A stretch of DNA of 64,000 bases from Hyaloperonospora brassicae. Taxonomy: Eukaryota; Oomycota; Peronosporomycetes; Peronosporales; Peronosporaceae. The notes under the pieces are model-generated. The model was not told the DNA's origin. It did no database searches and worked only from the letters and a program-made list of their open reading frames with translations. The stretch is taken from contig CANTFL010000810.1 in the NCBI GenBank assembly GCA_947650285.1, forward strand, positions 288,845 to 352,844, read 5' to 3'. This document shows, piece after piece, positions 45,087 to 56,900 of this stretch. A program made the position numbers and the translations under genes. Position 1 is the stretch's first letter, and each line of letters opens with the position of its first letter.

Positions 45087-45900
45087 TCAGTGGTTGTACC
45101 ATACATTCGACACATCATGTTTTTGCTTGAACATTAGTGTCTTCGTCTCGGCGTTATCGCAGATCTCTATGCCGAATATGAACTCGTCTTCCCGTACTCC
45201 TTCGCCTGGAATGATTTTGTCTGCATTTTTGATCGCTTCGATCTTGTCACATGTATTGGCTACTTGTCGCGTCACCTGCATATAGACACACACACACCTT
45301 GTTGCCAGAAGCTAGTTGACGAGCACGCATCGGTCAGCACCGCTACTCTGGAAACTAAACTTTAGAGACAACCGTCTTGTGCCATGTACTTGGCGCTACC
45401 CGAGTCCGTCAACTGCCTTTTTAGCTCACAAATGATGCTCGACTTCTATCCAGACTGCATGATTTCGCCATTCGATACTGCTCTTCCAAGTCACTGTTCA
45501 GGAAGGATGTGTTGACATCCATTTGTCCGGACATCACGTTATCCACCACAACCACACCGCCGATACAGCTCGTATACGGTTCATGTTAGATACCGATATG
45601 AATACGTCTCAAACAAGCAGCTCCAAAGTTTTGGCTGAAACGTGCTCAACAAGTCTTGCCCAGTACTTGACCATCTTGTTACGCTCTTTTCCCTTTTGAG
45701 AGCCCCTACTAATACCCTATTCGGTTTACATCCGCAGTCGCTTGTACCAGGACACATTCGTCTTATGAGTCTTCAGCTCTATTCCACTGCCTTGACCAAC
45801 TCCGATGACTCTTTACTTGCAATTGCCTAATGATGCGTCGTCTGTGGAGTATCATCGTTGTGTCTAGGACGTTTGCGGGCATAAGCCAATGCTGCTTCTA
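45087..45900 (-). pseudogene. Ty1/copia reverse transcriptase relic
   Basis: The minus-strand text is heavily interrupted but ordered like a copia RT. Near 45890-45760 it reads ALAYARKRPRHNDDTPQT, then AIASKESSELVKAVE and LKTHKTNVSW. Near 45520-45470 it reads QMDVNTSFLNSDLEEQ (where copia has MDVNTAFLNGDL). At 45293-45087 it has DEFIFGIEICDNAETKTLMF, the post-YVDD strand. The YVDD segment itself was not found; about 200 bases between these pieces appear deleted or scrambled. No LTRs were recognised around it, and it is much older than the copia element at 25-30 kb. Confidence 0.75.
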
Positions 45901-48618
45901 CAAATAGACAATTATCGTCGATCCGAGGAGCTTCGCATGACGTGGCCAGAAATGCCCGTTATTTTTCGTCTCTACCCCATCCATCCTCGGTCACCGACAT
46001 CAGTCCCATAAGCGTTGGACTCGTTCTAGTACTGACCGCATAACTAGCGTCGTACAGTCTTGACCACATTGTTTGTTCCGATCCAGTCGACTATGTGACG
46101 GCCTTCGTGCTTTTGATATCACATACCTTCGTCTTCCTCGAGATCGCTCACACGCTACATCAGCTTAAGTTGAATTGGCCCTTGTACCTGTTGCGGAGAC
46201 ACTACACCTTCGATATCCGCGAAATGTGGATGGCCGTCTAGTCTCCGATGACAAATTGGGCTCACTTAGTCTTGTGCACGTGTATGAATTCGGTGGGTTG
46301 AATAACCTGCAGACGGTCCATGCACGACTTCACTCGAATCTTTATTCGTATGGTGTCGGTCACACCATACAAAACGTGTGAGTGAACAACACCGATAGAC
46401 CTTTTATTTAGAAATACCGCTGAATCTATTGATGTCACCCGCCAAATCATTTTAATATTTATAATGAGAAAGGTAAAAAAGCATAAGAGAAACGTGAATA
46501 TAGAAAAGATACCAGGGTAGATAAAAATTGCATTCGATAATAACAAAAAAACAAGGACTAGCGATGAACACTATACGACCGAATACACACCACCTACATC
46601 ATACATACACATGCACCTGTATCTTAACTACTGTACCTCTTTGAGTTTTTCTTTCTCAAAACCCCTTATCTGTTTCCGGTCACGCTCCTATCGCAAAATG
46701 GAGAAGGCTTTTTGTCGCTATAAGCGTAGTCGAACAGAGCTCATGGCGTTTGATAGTACAGCTAAATTGCTTCTAATTCTTTGATCCAGCTTTCATGGTG
46801 TGGTTATGTGGTGCTTTGTAAATTATGTCGAAAGCAGACAGTAGTTGCACCAGTGCACAAGGACGTAGACGCAAAAGTGATATATGTATGTAGTGTTAAC
46901 CAAGTCTGTCAACACTACAGCATGTATGTCACCTCCAATGCAACAAGACCAGGTCAAGTTGCATATGGCGCACGTCCAGTCCGCCCATCATCATATGCTG
47001 GTCCCATGTGGCGTCCGGTCCTTCTCGCCCTGAAATTCACGACATTTTAGCGACCCGACACGATGGTAGTTTATCCTTATCCCATCTGTCGAGTTGTCGC
47101 TTATAAGTTAATAAGGTGAGATCGAAACTTATCATTTACAGGTCTTGCACTTCATCCTGAACACCTGCATGACCTGCTAGAGATCATGTATTCTCGAAGT
47201 TTACCTGGCGGTGTTGCTGTAAACAATAAGAAGCGACAGCGCCGTATTTGCGTGGCGCGTAAACAGTGATGTGCCAGATGATGAGGTTTGGATTTAGGAA
47301 GCATGGTGCAAATCATACACAAACAAAATCAGCATTGGGTTTTCGTAATGATCAGCCAACATTATTGTTGGTAGCTATCTACATGAAAGTATGTGCTTAA
47401 AAATGGGATGGTGCGACTGCAGATGCTCATGCAGATATTTGCGAAGACTTATAATGTCGAGACCACCATCATGCCGGGCGTAGACCTTATTCGACTCGTC
47501 AACGGGACCATAAAAGGTATATGTCACACAGAAAAGCGTCTATACATGACGCAGCTTGAATACAGATGCACACTTGTCATCGACTATGTTCGAAAGGTCT
47601 TGTAAATGCGAATTCCTGCATTATAAGAAAACGTGTCGCTGCTGGCTTGTTTTTCTTTCCTTTGATGCCTTTTAGCAACACCATGTGTAATGCCGACTCT
47701 TCGACAATACACGTGGTGTTGCGTCTGCGTTGAAACAAATTTGACTTTTTGCTTGTATTACAAACAATATGATTTGAACAGCAATACTTTTGTTAGGGCA
47801 TCGAGCGTATATCGTGCGACCGAGTCGTAGGCAACAGCAAGCGTCCTTCGCTACCAGCTGAGAAGTGTGAATAGCTTAAGCTATAACAAAAACGGAAATG
47901 CTTGCTCGCGACATGCTACGTGTAATCAACGATATTACATAACTGCAAGAACATTGTTGCCTGCCGCTTGCTTTCATTGTTACATAGATCTGATCAGTGG
48001 ATGCCGACGGTCGATACGACGTCCTACAATATAGCACAGAGGTCTCCGAAGTTTGTGTATGAAGCGCATTGAAAAGTCAGTCCAGGACCGACAGTTGCGG
48101 TACTGGACAGGAAAGTTAGTAGGTTGAGGTAGAATTGTACGAAAGCCTGGTATAGCGATGGGACAATGATGCCACTAGTGTGCAAGTTCTGCGTAGTGGG
48201 TGCAGTGAAACGCGAGGTGGGAGTACTCACCCTACCGACGTTGTATTAGGCGTGTGATACCTACAATCATTACAAAGCTATCGAAGAAGCAAAGTAAACT
48301 GGAAGCAGGCGAATTAGAGCACCACTACCACTTTTCATGTTCACACAATGCGAAATAAACGAGACACATAACTTGCACAAAATGTAAAAAGTGGTCATTT
48401 CCCAGCTACCATTTTTCGTTTGCTATACTACCGTCGGCGATACAGACGTAACCCGTGTGTACCCCCAAACTCCACCTACCTCCTGCTACTCTTTTTCTCG
48501 TGCTAATCTTCCGATCAAACAGAAATGAATGCCTCTCGCTTGTCTACTATCGTAATATTTGCATTCCGCGTCTTTCGTTTCGTTAAAAAGCCCTCTAGCT
48601 CTTTTTCCAACAGAGCCC
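45901..48618. other. intergenic, no supported gene
   Basis: 2.7 kb with only short frames. Further decayed retroelement sequence may continue to about 46.3 kb, but no motif is legible. The last 150 bases are pyrimidine-rich 5' flank of the p115-like gene. Confidence 0.4.
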
Positions 48619-51600
48619 ATGCAGGCGGTCCTCAGCCGCGTGCACCGCATCGTCGCGGCGCCGCCCGAGCCCACTGACGACGACTTTGAGCTCACAGGTA
48701 TCTCCATCTCGTCCCCATCAACGCCCACTTCCCTACCGGACCCACTAGCGCCGCCGTCGGCCGCCGTATCGCCGGAAATCGTGCAGGCCGTCGAGCGGTT
48801 GCAGTGTGCCACACTCTTAACGGAACGGAAGCGCGCGGTACATGCTCTGCAGTCGCTGTTTGACCAGTATCGAGTGCAAGTGTCTACAGATGACGGACAC
48901 CAAAGGCCAAGTGAAGACGGTGTAGTCGACGAGCGGGCGCTTGGGCTCTCGGCCGTACCAGCTGTGCTGGACGCGCTCGTGTCGGACCCGCGGGACACTG
49001 AGCTCATGGAGGAACTTCTCGAGTTCCTGCAGACTGTCGTGGGTCGCGTCCCTGCAGCAGCGGTGTTGGTGCTGGCGCAACCGCACGCGGCTGTTGCTGC
49101 AACTTGGGGCATGGAGACGTGCCTTTTGTTGCTCCAGGATCCGTCGCCGTGGATCCGAGGCCCGGCCGTTGCTCTGGTCAAGACGCTGCAAGAGGCACAG
49201 CCAGAGGAGTTTACCAAGGCGGTATTGCAGTGCAAAGAAGGACTTCGGCGACTCCTGGAGGTGGTCGAGGACCGACGGGAACATATTCGAGACACGGCGT
49301 TAGCCGTGCTTGGCCAATTGACAGGACGTGACAAGAACGTACAGCAGTTTTTGGCGTTTGAAGAAGGATTTGACAGACTGTTTCAGATCATGGAAGCGGA
49401 GGGGATCGCAGACTCTACTGGCACGAGCTCTGTGGTCGCTGACTGTCTCCATATTGTCAATAATATGCTGCAAGATAACCTCATGACGCAGACACTGTTC
49501 CTCGAGATGCCATATCTGGAATCGCACGTGCCGCAATTACTTAGGGCGTCAGGGATTGAAGAAGGTCACGAAGCAGGAGGTGGAGCAGCATCGGAACGAC
49601 AGAAACGCGTACTAAAGCTTGGACTGCAACTCGTGCGTGTGCTCGTAGCAGAGCTCCACGAAGGCGTCAACGATTCGATGTTGAATGAAATGGCGCAGCG
49701 GGACCGTGCCCGTAAGAAACACGAGCTGACGAAGATACAAAGTCTTGTGGCCCGACAAGAGGCGCTCATGGGTGCTGTGGGTGAGCTGATTTGCTGCCTT
49801 GATGATACGCTGATGGATGTGCGACTACAAGCTCTTGACTTGCTGCGACTAGTGAGTGAGCACAACGGTGGTGCGCAGATGATATTGCTGAACATGTACG
49901 CATTACCTTCCGGGCGTAACGTCCTCGCAGACCTTGTGAGTCTTGACGTAGGCAATGGTGGAGATGAGTCGCTTGTATCTGCGGCGGCGTCAACTCTTTT
50001 GGACACTCTTTTTCATGACAATGAGGGTGCGCGTATGGCTGTGCTGCAGCACATTCAGACGCCGCCCCCACCAGCTGTCCCATCGGAAGGATATAGCGCT
50101 GACGGGCGCAACGAGTTCTCTTCAGCACCTGTTTCAGCTGGTCGTGTCTTGCTTGATGCATTTGTCGTCAACACTGAATCGATTGTACAATGTGGGGACA
50201 GAGATGACGCTGAGACGCTGAATGCGAAGCTTGTTGTCGCTTGGAAAGCGGGTCACCGGCTGACCAACTTGCTGTCGGGTAGCTCATACTGCAAAGAACT
50301 TGCTCTCCGAGTTCCAGAACGGTATACTGATCCACAAGCTCGTGCGATTGCGGGTGGCCTGTTCTTGTCGCGATGCGTGCAGTTGTTGCGAACAGCGCCG
50401 GATCAAGAATTGAGTCCCATGGTTCAGTCAATCGTTTTCCAGGCCAAACTGTCGGTGCTGTTGCTGCTTATCCACTGGTGCCACGGCTGTCGTATGGCTG
50501 TTCGTGAAATCGTAGGCTCCGTGGCCAACTTGTCCGTGCTCGTGGACACCCTCTCGGCAAAGCAGAAAGCTGCATCGCCTCGAAGTGTAGCTGAAACGAC
50601 GCAGTTGCGAGGCCTTGCCGCGCTACTGCTAGGGTGTTGCTTGGAGATCTTGCATGTGGATGAGGCAGACAAAGTTGTGGAAACCGCTAGTGCATCAGCA
50701 GTGGCAGCTATACGAGAAGAAGAAGATGAAGCCGGATTGCAGATGACGCGAGACCAACTGCTCCAGATGATCAGCAATCGCATTGGTCTAGAGCAGTTTA
50801 CAAATGCCTTGGTTCAGTTCCAGCAAACTGCGGCAATACTGGCGTGTGCCCGAGCTAGTGCAACGCAGAGTTCACGGGTCCTGCTCACTTATCGTGCGGA
50901 GTACGATATCATCGATATCGCCGACGCCAACGCTGTGGGTGTGAGTTCGAGTCACGAAGGCAACGCTCATTACCTGTTTATGCTTTACGAGCGAGGCTTC
51001 ACGATCTTTTATCGCGAAATGGCTGAGCGGATACAGAAGCGTGTCATGGCGATGTACACTGATTTTTGTGATGGCGGGTCTTTGCGCTCTGCTGGCGTGG
51101 ACTCGATCCTTTCGACTCCTGCGAGTGCCTATCAGGACCTCATCCGTATGCAAGACAAACGGATTCTGGATCTGCAACGTCAAGTAGAAGAACTGAAGCA
51201 GCGCGAGATGGACCGAGGATGTCAGAGCGACGTTTCTGCCGTCACAATGCCGATACAAGACATCACATTGGTGGACCAGCCAGCTGCCGAGCGCGAACGA
51301 TTCGAGCACGAAAAGACAGATGTGGGGGACAAGGATAAGAGAGTGTCGGAGTCGGCACCCGAAATGGAGGCTCGTATGGATGATGCACTAGCTTTGGTAT
51401 CTCAGCAACCCGAAGAAGACCATAAACAAAGAGAACAAGAACCCGCTGTCGTTTGTCCAGTGTCGGAGGACGTGCAGTCTTCTCTGGTATCGCTCAGCTC
51501 TTTACGCGAACAACTTGCTCGAGTACAAGCTGAGTTGGATGCAGAACGAGAGGCCACCCGGCGATCGCGTAGCGAAGTTGCTAGCTCTGAGGGTATCACA

Positions 51601-52671
51601 GCATGCCGTGTTCTCCATACCGAAGGCGAAGCTGAGCTTGCACGGCGCCTAAAACAGCTTGAAGAGCTCTACGTGGAATGCGAGCGTAAGGATATGGAGC
51701 TAGCCGAGAGTAGGCAGATGCTCGAGATGCTCGTCAAAGATCAGGCACAGGCCAAGAATGACAACGAACGATTGAAAGCACAGCTAGCGGAAGCATTGTC
51801 GACGTCTGTCCGAGCTGGGGAAGCAGAAAGCAACAAATACGAGCGCGTCATAGATGGCCTCACGGCGGACAACGGACGTCTAGAAAGCCGTGTTGATGAG
51901 CTCGAAGTTGCAGCGCGTGCCGTCTACGTCAATGAGCAAGAAGAACTCTGGCAACGAATGCAAGAAGCGGAGCCAGCAGACCCGGTAGTCCCTTTTGCTT
52001 TACATGAGACCGCGCTACCCGATAACGAAACGATTCGCACGGAAGCACCTGCTGACGGAACATCTCGAGAGGTTGTTTCTGACGATCAAAATCGTTCAGA
52101 GGAGCTCTTATCTTCTCAGCTCGAAGAGCTGAATGTGCTTCGTGCTCGCGTAGCAGAAATGGAGACAGTGGCAAAAGAGCGTGATGCCCAGGCGAAGCAT
52201 GCCTTGTCCCTGCAGAGTCAAGTGACCGAGTATAATGATCAGGCGCGACGTGACAAGGAGAGGTACGACGCGACCGTGCACAAACTGGAGGACGATCTCG
52301 CGCGAGCTTTGCTGGAGAAGCAGGATGCTGAGCGCAAGGCAAAGGCCATTGCGACAGAACTTGAGAATGAGAAGGAGCAATTATTGCTCGCGAAAGTAGA
52401 GCTGGACAACAAGCTGGGATCTTGTCATCCGGTTGAAGGCGCGGATCGCCAGGACAACTGCAAGCGTCTTGATGCAAATCGGTCGTCCCGGGAACCTTTC
52501 GATATTGAGAACGCTCACGGGTCAACGGTCGACGACTTGCTGATTCTAGTGGCGAGTTTAGAAATCCAGTGCACGGTACTTCGTGAACGTTTGATGGAGG
52601 CTCAAGGCGAGCACGCTGTCGCAGCGGCAGTAGAATTGTGCAGGCAGCGCGGCGCTGTAGTCTCATTGTAG
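48619..52671 (+). CDS. USO1: p115/Uso1-like vesicle tethering protein (1350 aa)
   Basis: p115/Uso1 is a peripheral Golgi golgin that tethers COPII and COPI vesicles with Rab1. The N-terminal 800 residues form an armadillo/HEAT-type head. Recognisable pieces are an early repeat (TERKRAVHALQSLFDQYRVQ) and the block where p115 keeps its conserved short repeat (CLHIVNNMLQDNLMTQTLFL, MPYLESHVPQLL). A further head stretch includes LSVLLLLIHWCHGCRMAV. From about residue 840 to 1320 the protein is coiled coil (for example DKRILDLQRQVEELKQREMD and LEDDLARALLEKQDAERKAK), as in golgins. The acidic tail typical of p115 is not obvious. The ATG at 48619 was chosen as the first Met of the open frame. Single exon; its stop lies 127 bp from the convergent NPC1-N gene. 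Confidence 0.82.
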   Translation: MQAVLSRVHRIVAAPPEPTDDDFELTGISISSPSTPTSLPDPLAPPSAAVSPEIVQAVERLQCATLLTERKRAVHALQSLFDQYRVQVSTDDGHQRPSEDGVVDERALGLSAVPAVLDALVSDPRDTELMEELLEFLQTVVGRVPAAAVLVLAQPHAAVAATWGMETCLLLLQDPSPWIRGPAVALVKTLQEAQPEEFTKAVLQCKEGLRRLLEVVEDRREHIRDTALAVLGQLTGRDKNVQQFLAFEEGFDRLFQIMEAEGIADSTGTSSVVADCLHIVNNMLQDNLMTQTLFLEMPYLESHVPQLLRASGIEEGHEAGGGAASERQKRVLKLGLQLVRVLVAELHEGVNDSMLNEMAQRDRARKKHELTKIQSLVARQEALMGAVGELICCLDDTLMDVRLQALDLLRLVSEHNGGAQMILLNMYALPSGRNVLADLVSLDVGNGGDESLVSAAASTLLDTLFHDNEGARMAVLQHIQTPPPPAVPSEGYSADGRNEFSSAPVSAGRVLLDAFVVNTESIVQCGDRDDAETLNAKLVVAWKAGHRLTNLLSGSSYCKELALRVPERYTDPQARAIAGGLFLSRCVQLLRTAPDQELSPMVQSIVFQAKLSVLLLLIHWCHGCRMAVREIVGSVANLSVLVDTLSAKQKAASPRSVAETTQLRGLAALLLGCCLEILHVDEADKVVETASASAVAAIREEEDEAGLQMTRDQLLQMISNRIGLEQFTNALVQFQQTAAILACARASATQSSRVLLTYRAEYDIIDIADANAVGVSSSHEGNAHYLFMLYERGFTIFYREMAERIQKRVMAMYTDFCDGGSLRSAGVDSILSTPASAYQDLIRMQDKRILDLQRQVEELKQREMDRGCQSDVSAVTMPIQDITLVDQPAAERERFEHEKTDVGDKDKRVSESAPEMEARMDDALALVSQQPEEDHKQREQEPAVVCPVSEDVQSSLVSLSSLREQLARVQAELDAEREATRRSRSEVASSEGITACRVLHTEGEAELARRLKQLEELYVECERKDMELAESRQMLEMLVKDQAQAKNDNERLKAQLAEALSTSVRAGEAESNKYERVIDGLTADNGRLESRVDELEVAARAVYVNEQEELWQRMQEAEPADPVVPFALHETALPDNETIRTEAPADGTSREVVSDDQNRSEELLSSQLEELNVLRARVAEMETVAKERDAQAKHALSLQSQVTEYNDQARRDKERYDATVHKLEDDLARALLEKQDAERKAKAIATELENEKEQLLLAKVELDNKLGSCHPVEGADRQDNCKRLDANRSSREPFDIENAHGSTVDDLLILVASLEIQCTVLRERLMEAQGEHAVAAAVELCRQRGAVVSL

Positions 52672-52798
52672 GCACATCAATGCAAGGCGGTTTGTTTAGT
52701 GGGTGGTCGGACGATGATATTCTGCAAACCAGTGTGTGCTCGACCACCGACAGCAACGACTGGACATCGTGCAGACCTCAAATTGCTTCTTCAAGAGC

Positions 52799-53973
52799 TC
52801 ACCGACTTTTCCACTTTTTCCAAACGATTAAGAACACCACGAGCAGTCCATAGACAGCCGTAACGAGCTTCGTACTAAAGCCAGCGAACATGGAAATCGG
52901 GTTGTCCACGACGTGAACATGGCTGCGTCCGCTATTGTGTGTGTCACACGTCGCACGGCATGCCCCGCAAGGACACTGCTTGTCGTCCATCGACTTGGAT
53001 ACGATCGACTCCAGCAACTGAGCCTGCGTAGGTAGCGTCGCGCGCATCGTCGCGACATTGGAATAGTTTGAGCATTTCAACACGCTCGTGTCGAACGATC
53101 TGTCTCTGCTGGCGTTAAACTGCATGGTCATGTACTCGCCATGGCCCACCGCTCCGACTTGCATCTGGTAGTTGAGAAACCCAAGCGACGACTTCATTGC
53201 CGCCGCCATTGACGCCATCGCCGTGTTCTTGCACGAGTCGAACACGGCACATGTAAAGTCCTTGTCAAGTGCCACCACGAGCTCCAGCACTTTGACTCGT
53301 TCGTTGCCTGTCAGCGGATCTGGTCGATACCTCGTACTCGGCCACGCATGGGCCAGTTGCATGAACTGATCTTGCTCGGGCGAGCACACGAGACCACACC
53401 AGAGCTTCATGAGGTTCGCCGCACAGGCGTCACAGCCGCCGGCACTGTTCTTGGCAAAGACACTGGCCAGCAGCTTGAAGTTCTCCGCCATCGCCTGGTT
53501 CTGCTGCCACGAACAGCAGGCACTGGCCGTGTACGCTGGGCACTGGATCGCAAACTGATCGCAGAACGGGCCAGCCGTCATGCCGTCTTGGCGACAGACA
53601 CAGGCGCTGTCCAAGCAGCGGCCCTTGTCACTGCAGTCTGCGTCACTGATGCACTTACCACCGCCGACAACACGCGGCCAGTTCCCTCCAGTCATCTGGC
53701 AGTTGTCAGAAATGTCAAAAACGACAAAAACGTCAACAACGTCAAAAACAGCGACGCTACTGTGGCCTTCTTGTTCTCTCGTTGACAACGTACCGCTTGC
53801 GGCTCTTGCGGCTCTGGGTGCGCTTCAGGGATGCACTTGTCGTAGTCGGGCACGTTGTCGGGGTTTACACACGTCTGCGTCATGACGCACTTGCCGTCGA
53901 CCGACGCTGGCGTGTAGACTGCTGCTAGCGCCAGCAGCACGAGCCCCTTCGGGAGCTGTCTGCGCGTGATCAT
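52799..53973 (-). CDS. stand-alone NPC1 N-terminal-domain membrane protein, two exons (358 aa)
   Basis: Exon 1 is 53973-53794 (60 codons), the intron 53793-53696 (98 nt, GTACGT...TGCCAG, branch CTGAC), exon 2 53695-52799. The join PQA-MTGGNW is in phase 0. A signal peptide (1-27, MITRRQLPKGLVLLALAAVY...VDG) is followed by a Cys-rich luminal region. The pattern ASACCSWQQNQAM, then GGCDACAANLMKLWCGLVCS and SPEQDQFMQ fits the NPC1 N-terminal domain, which in animals binds cholesterol in the lysosome (CCD..Q...L, CP.C..N...L.C...CSP.Q). One TM helix near the end (KLVTAVYGLLVVFLIVWKKW) anchors it. The sterol-sensing and permease domains of NPC1 are absent, so it is a domain-only paralogue. Oomycetes of this group do not make their own sterols, which makes a sterol-binding role attractive but unproven. 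Confidence 0.83.
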
Positions 53974-56900
53974 TTTCGTCGCTCGGTTTTTGACACGCTT
54001 GTCAAAACGTCGCTTGTCCAAAACTGACAGGTACCGAAACGATACTGGACATGCTCTGGTTTATCCACCTGATCGAACGGGTCTGTCAACAATATCATCG
54101 AGGTGTCAGCTGTCGTAATAGAGGCACTGCTAGAAACTGTCACCATTATCGTTGCAACCGTGTTCGTCACGTTTGACACGCGAAGTTATTTATTCACACC
54201 AGAACGACAGACAGCACGTGCAACGTGCAACGTGCTCCATGTCCCGTTCGTGTGTCGACAATGTCCGTCGATCGCCCATTCTCAACACGCAAGTCGCGCG
54301 ACTGATTCGGCGTAAAGTCCGAGTGCTTCTCCCTACGCGGCATTGGGATCGCCGGCCGCGTGTTTCGTGGCCTGCGCAAGCTCACGTGCTCCAGTCGCGA
54401 CACACCACATCGAATATTTACGTCGTATGCATTGGACGACACACGTAGCGCCATGTATATGCTGTCCAAGTTTGCAATGACACAGTGTGTGAGTCTACTC
54501 GAGGTGATGTAGGGCGCAAAGCGAGTCGCTTTGGTCGTGCCTCGGGGGTCTACTTGCAAGAGTCGGACGAGCTTCAAATGACCTTTGCAAGTAGCGGCGC
54601 CTGTATTTCAAGTTTGTCGGTCGAATGCTTTCAGCAGCTGTGATATAACCCACATCGACACGCATTCGGTGCATTGTCGTTGTCGTGTCTGCTGTAGCGG
54701 AGCTACAATAGTACTAGCGGTGAAGGGGGACGCAAGTTCTTGGAACACCTACGTTCGTTAGAGCTCAATGGTTTGTCGAATAAGATTATCATAGTCGAAG
54801 GAGGTAGAGGCGTGTAGACTCCGGGTGTCTCCTTGATCTCAAATGTATTGTCAATCAGGTACAAGAAGCGATAGCACAAAGTGCTTGGGAGTCGATCGAC
54901 TGCATAAGACCATAAGACCTACACAGCTCCTACTCGTACTCTGCTCGAAACTACAATGATCTTTATATTTGAGCTATCGACGATAACAAATCTCACCTGC
55001 GTACCTCACGGTGAGGTTTGCTACCCAATGAGACCATAACATGAGGCATATACAAACATGGGCGGCTGGCGCGCACCATCGACTCAGATCCACGACTGCG
55101 ATAGTCAGGGTCTCCACCCATATCGGTAAGGTGCTTCAGTATCGGTTACGCACTGCTTGTAACCCTGTTACAGTACGTCTCTTGGATCAATTACTTTTTG
55201 TGTGCGATCATAGTCGGTCGCATGATCGCAGGCGGTGCTAACCTACGTGTAACGCCATTACGCTCTCCCAGTAGGCAATAAATACCACGCATTCGTTCAT
55301 GCAACAATCTGATATGTGCCCATCCCAACACCACACATGGTCAAACTGGTCTCCAGTACGAAGTTCAGCAGTTGATGCTATTGCAGCGATCTGGATAATC
55401 AATTATCACATCTTTAACGAACAAGACCATTCGACAAGGCGTGGGTCATAACGATTGCATCGACAGGAAACAAAGTCGTTGGTCAGAAATTGGCTTCTGA
55501 TCCCTGGCAACAATGAATGTAAAGACGGACACACGATTTCGAACATTGATATCGATAGAAAATGAAAACCTAATATGCTTGTACTTCCACAATTAGTGTC
55601 GATAGCAGAATGACCACTGCCCACTGACATAAGGAAAGTTGATCCAGGCCATTGCACGGCCCGTGTGTTTCGTTAGTAGCTATTCGAACAGGAAAACAGA
55701 TGCGTGTCTCGTAAGGTACGAGCAGGATCAACGGAGTAATTTATTGTTGATCAAAAGAGCATGTCTAGCGCGAGCCCCCATTTAATCGCAGGCCTTATAC
55801 CAACTAGTTGCACCAAAGTCGACGACCTGGGAGTTCTCATATGTTGGTGGGTTATAATTCTGCGCTCCTTTCTGTAGACCTAGAGTTCGTTTGCTACATC
55901 ATTCTCTTCGTATTTTCTTTGGTAGACGCATCTGCTACCATAAACACGATATTATGACGCGTCCACATCGGTATGTAACAAAGAAGGTTCTACTTGATCA
56001 GGCTAATATTGATGCTGAGCGCAATCTGAACCTAGAAAGCCAAAAAGATCGATGTAGTATCGCTGTAAAACAGAAGAGGATGTCACACATATAAGCATAC
56101 GTGCCTTGGTCTACAGTCGACCGATCTCATAATCCCGTGAGGATTTTGGTCGATCAACATTTTTAACACATGCAGTACCTATGTGCTGCACAAGATCTTA
56201 GTAAATCACGGGTGTTTCGACCGCGAGGTTGAATGTTCGAGCCCAGAAGGTGGACAGCTCCGCCCGTCTAGGTACAAGTCCAGAGCCACCCTACCGACCA
56301 TGTCTAAGATGGGTGGCAGCCGATAGACGGAGTGAAGCAAGTGTGCAAAAAGGTACACAATCGAGTCGGAAATCCTGTAAGTTACTGATAGCTGGTGTAT
56401 GGGCAGTTGATGATCGAAAGTAAAGCTTTTCCGGGTAGAACGAAATCATCCCCACATGATCTTGGCGATCAAGTCATAACGTCGATGATTATCAGGTACA
56501 TCACAATTTTGACAGCAATCCTCATGATGCAAATGAACGTCGAACCTAAGTTTGGTCTGGCACTTTCGGTAATAGCGCTTACGCTCAACACTTTTCGACT
56601 TCTGAATCGACAGCACACCTAAATGCTTCATTTACTTCATGAGACACGTGGAGATGCAAATTGTTTGACAGGCAATCTAGCTTTTTTGCTGCTGTGGATT
56701 CGCGACGAGAATCTCCAGCTGTTGTGCTTGAGATGGAGGTGCGTCTGCAGGGCGTATCTACGCACAGCGCTTAATCGCACGGCGCCTTCCCTTTGCTTGC
56801 TATGCGAGCTATGTTTTTATGAGCCAGTAAGTAGCCTTGATGGCTTTATGTACCGATACTGTAGCTGCTATTGCTGGTGACGCGGAAGGCGTCTAACTTA

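Noticed and set aside
56227..56260. GTTCGAGCCC resembling a tRNA T-loop
   Set aside because: No matching acceptor, D or anticodon arms within tRNA distance. No tRNA was found anywhere in the window by eye.
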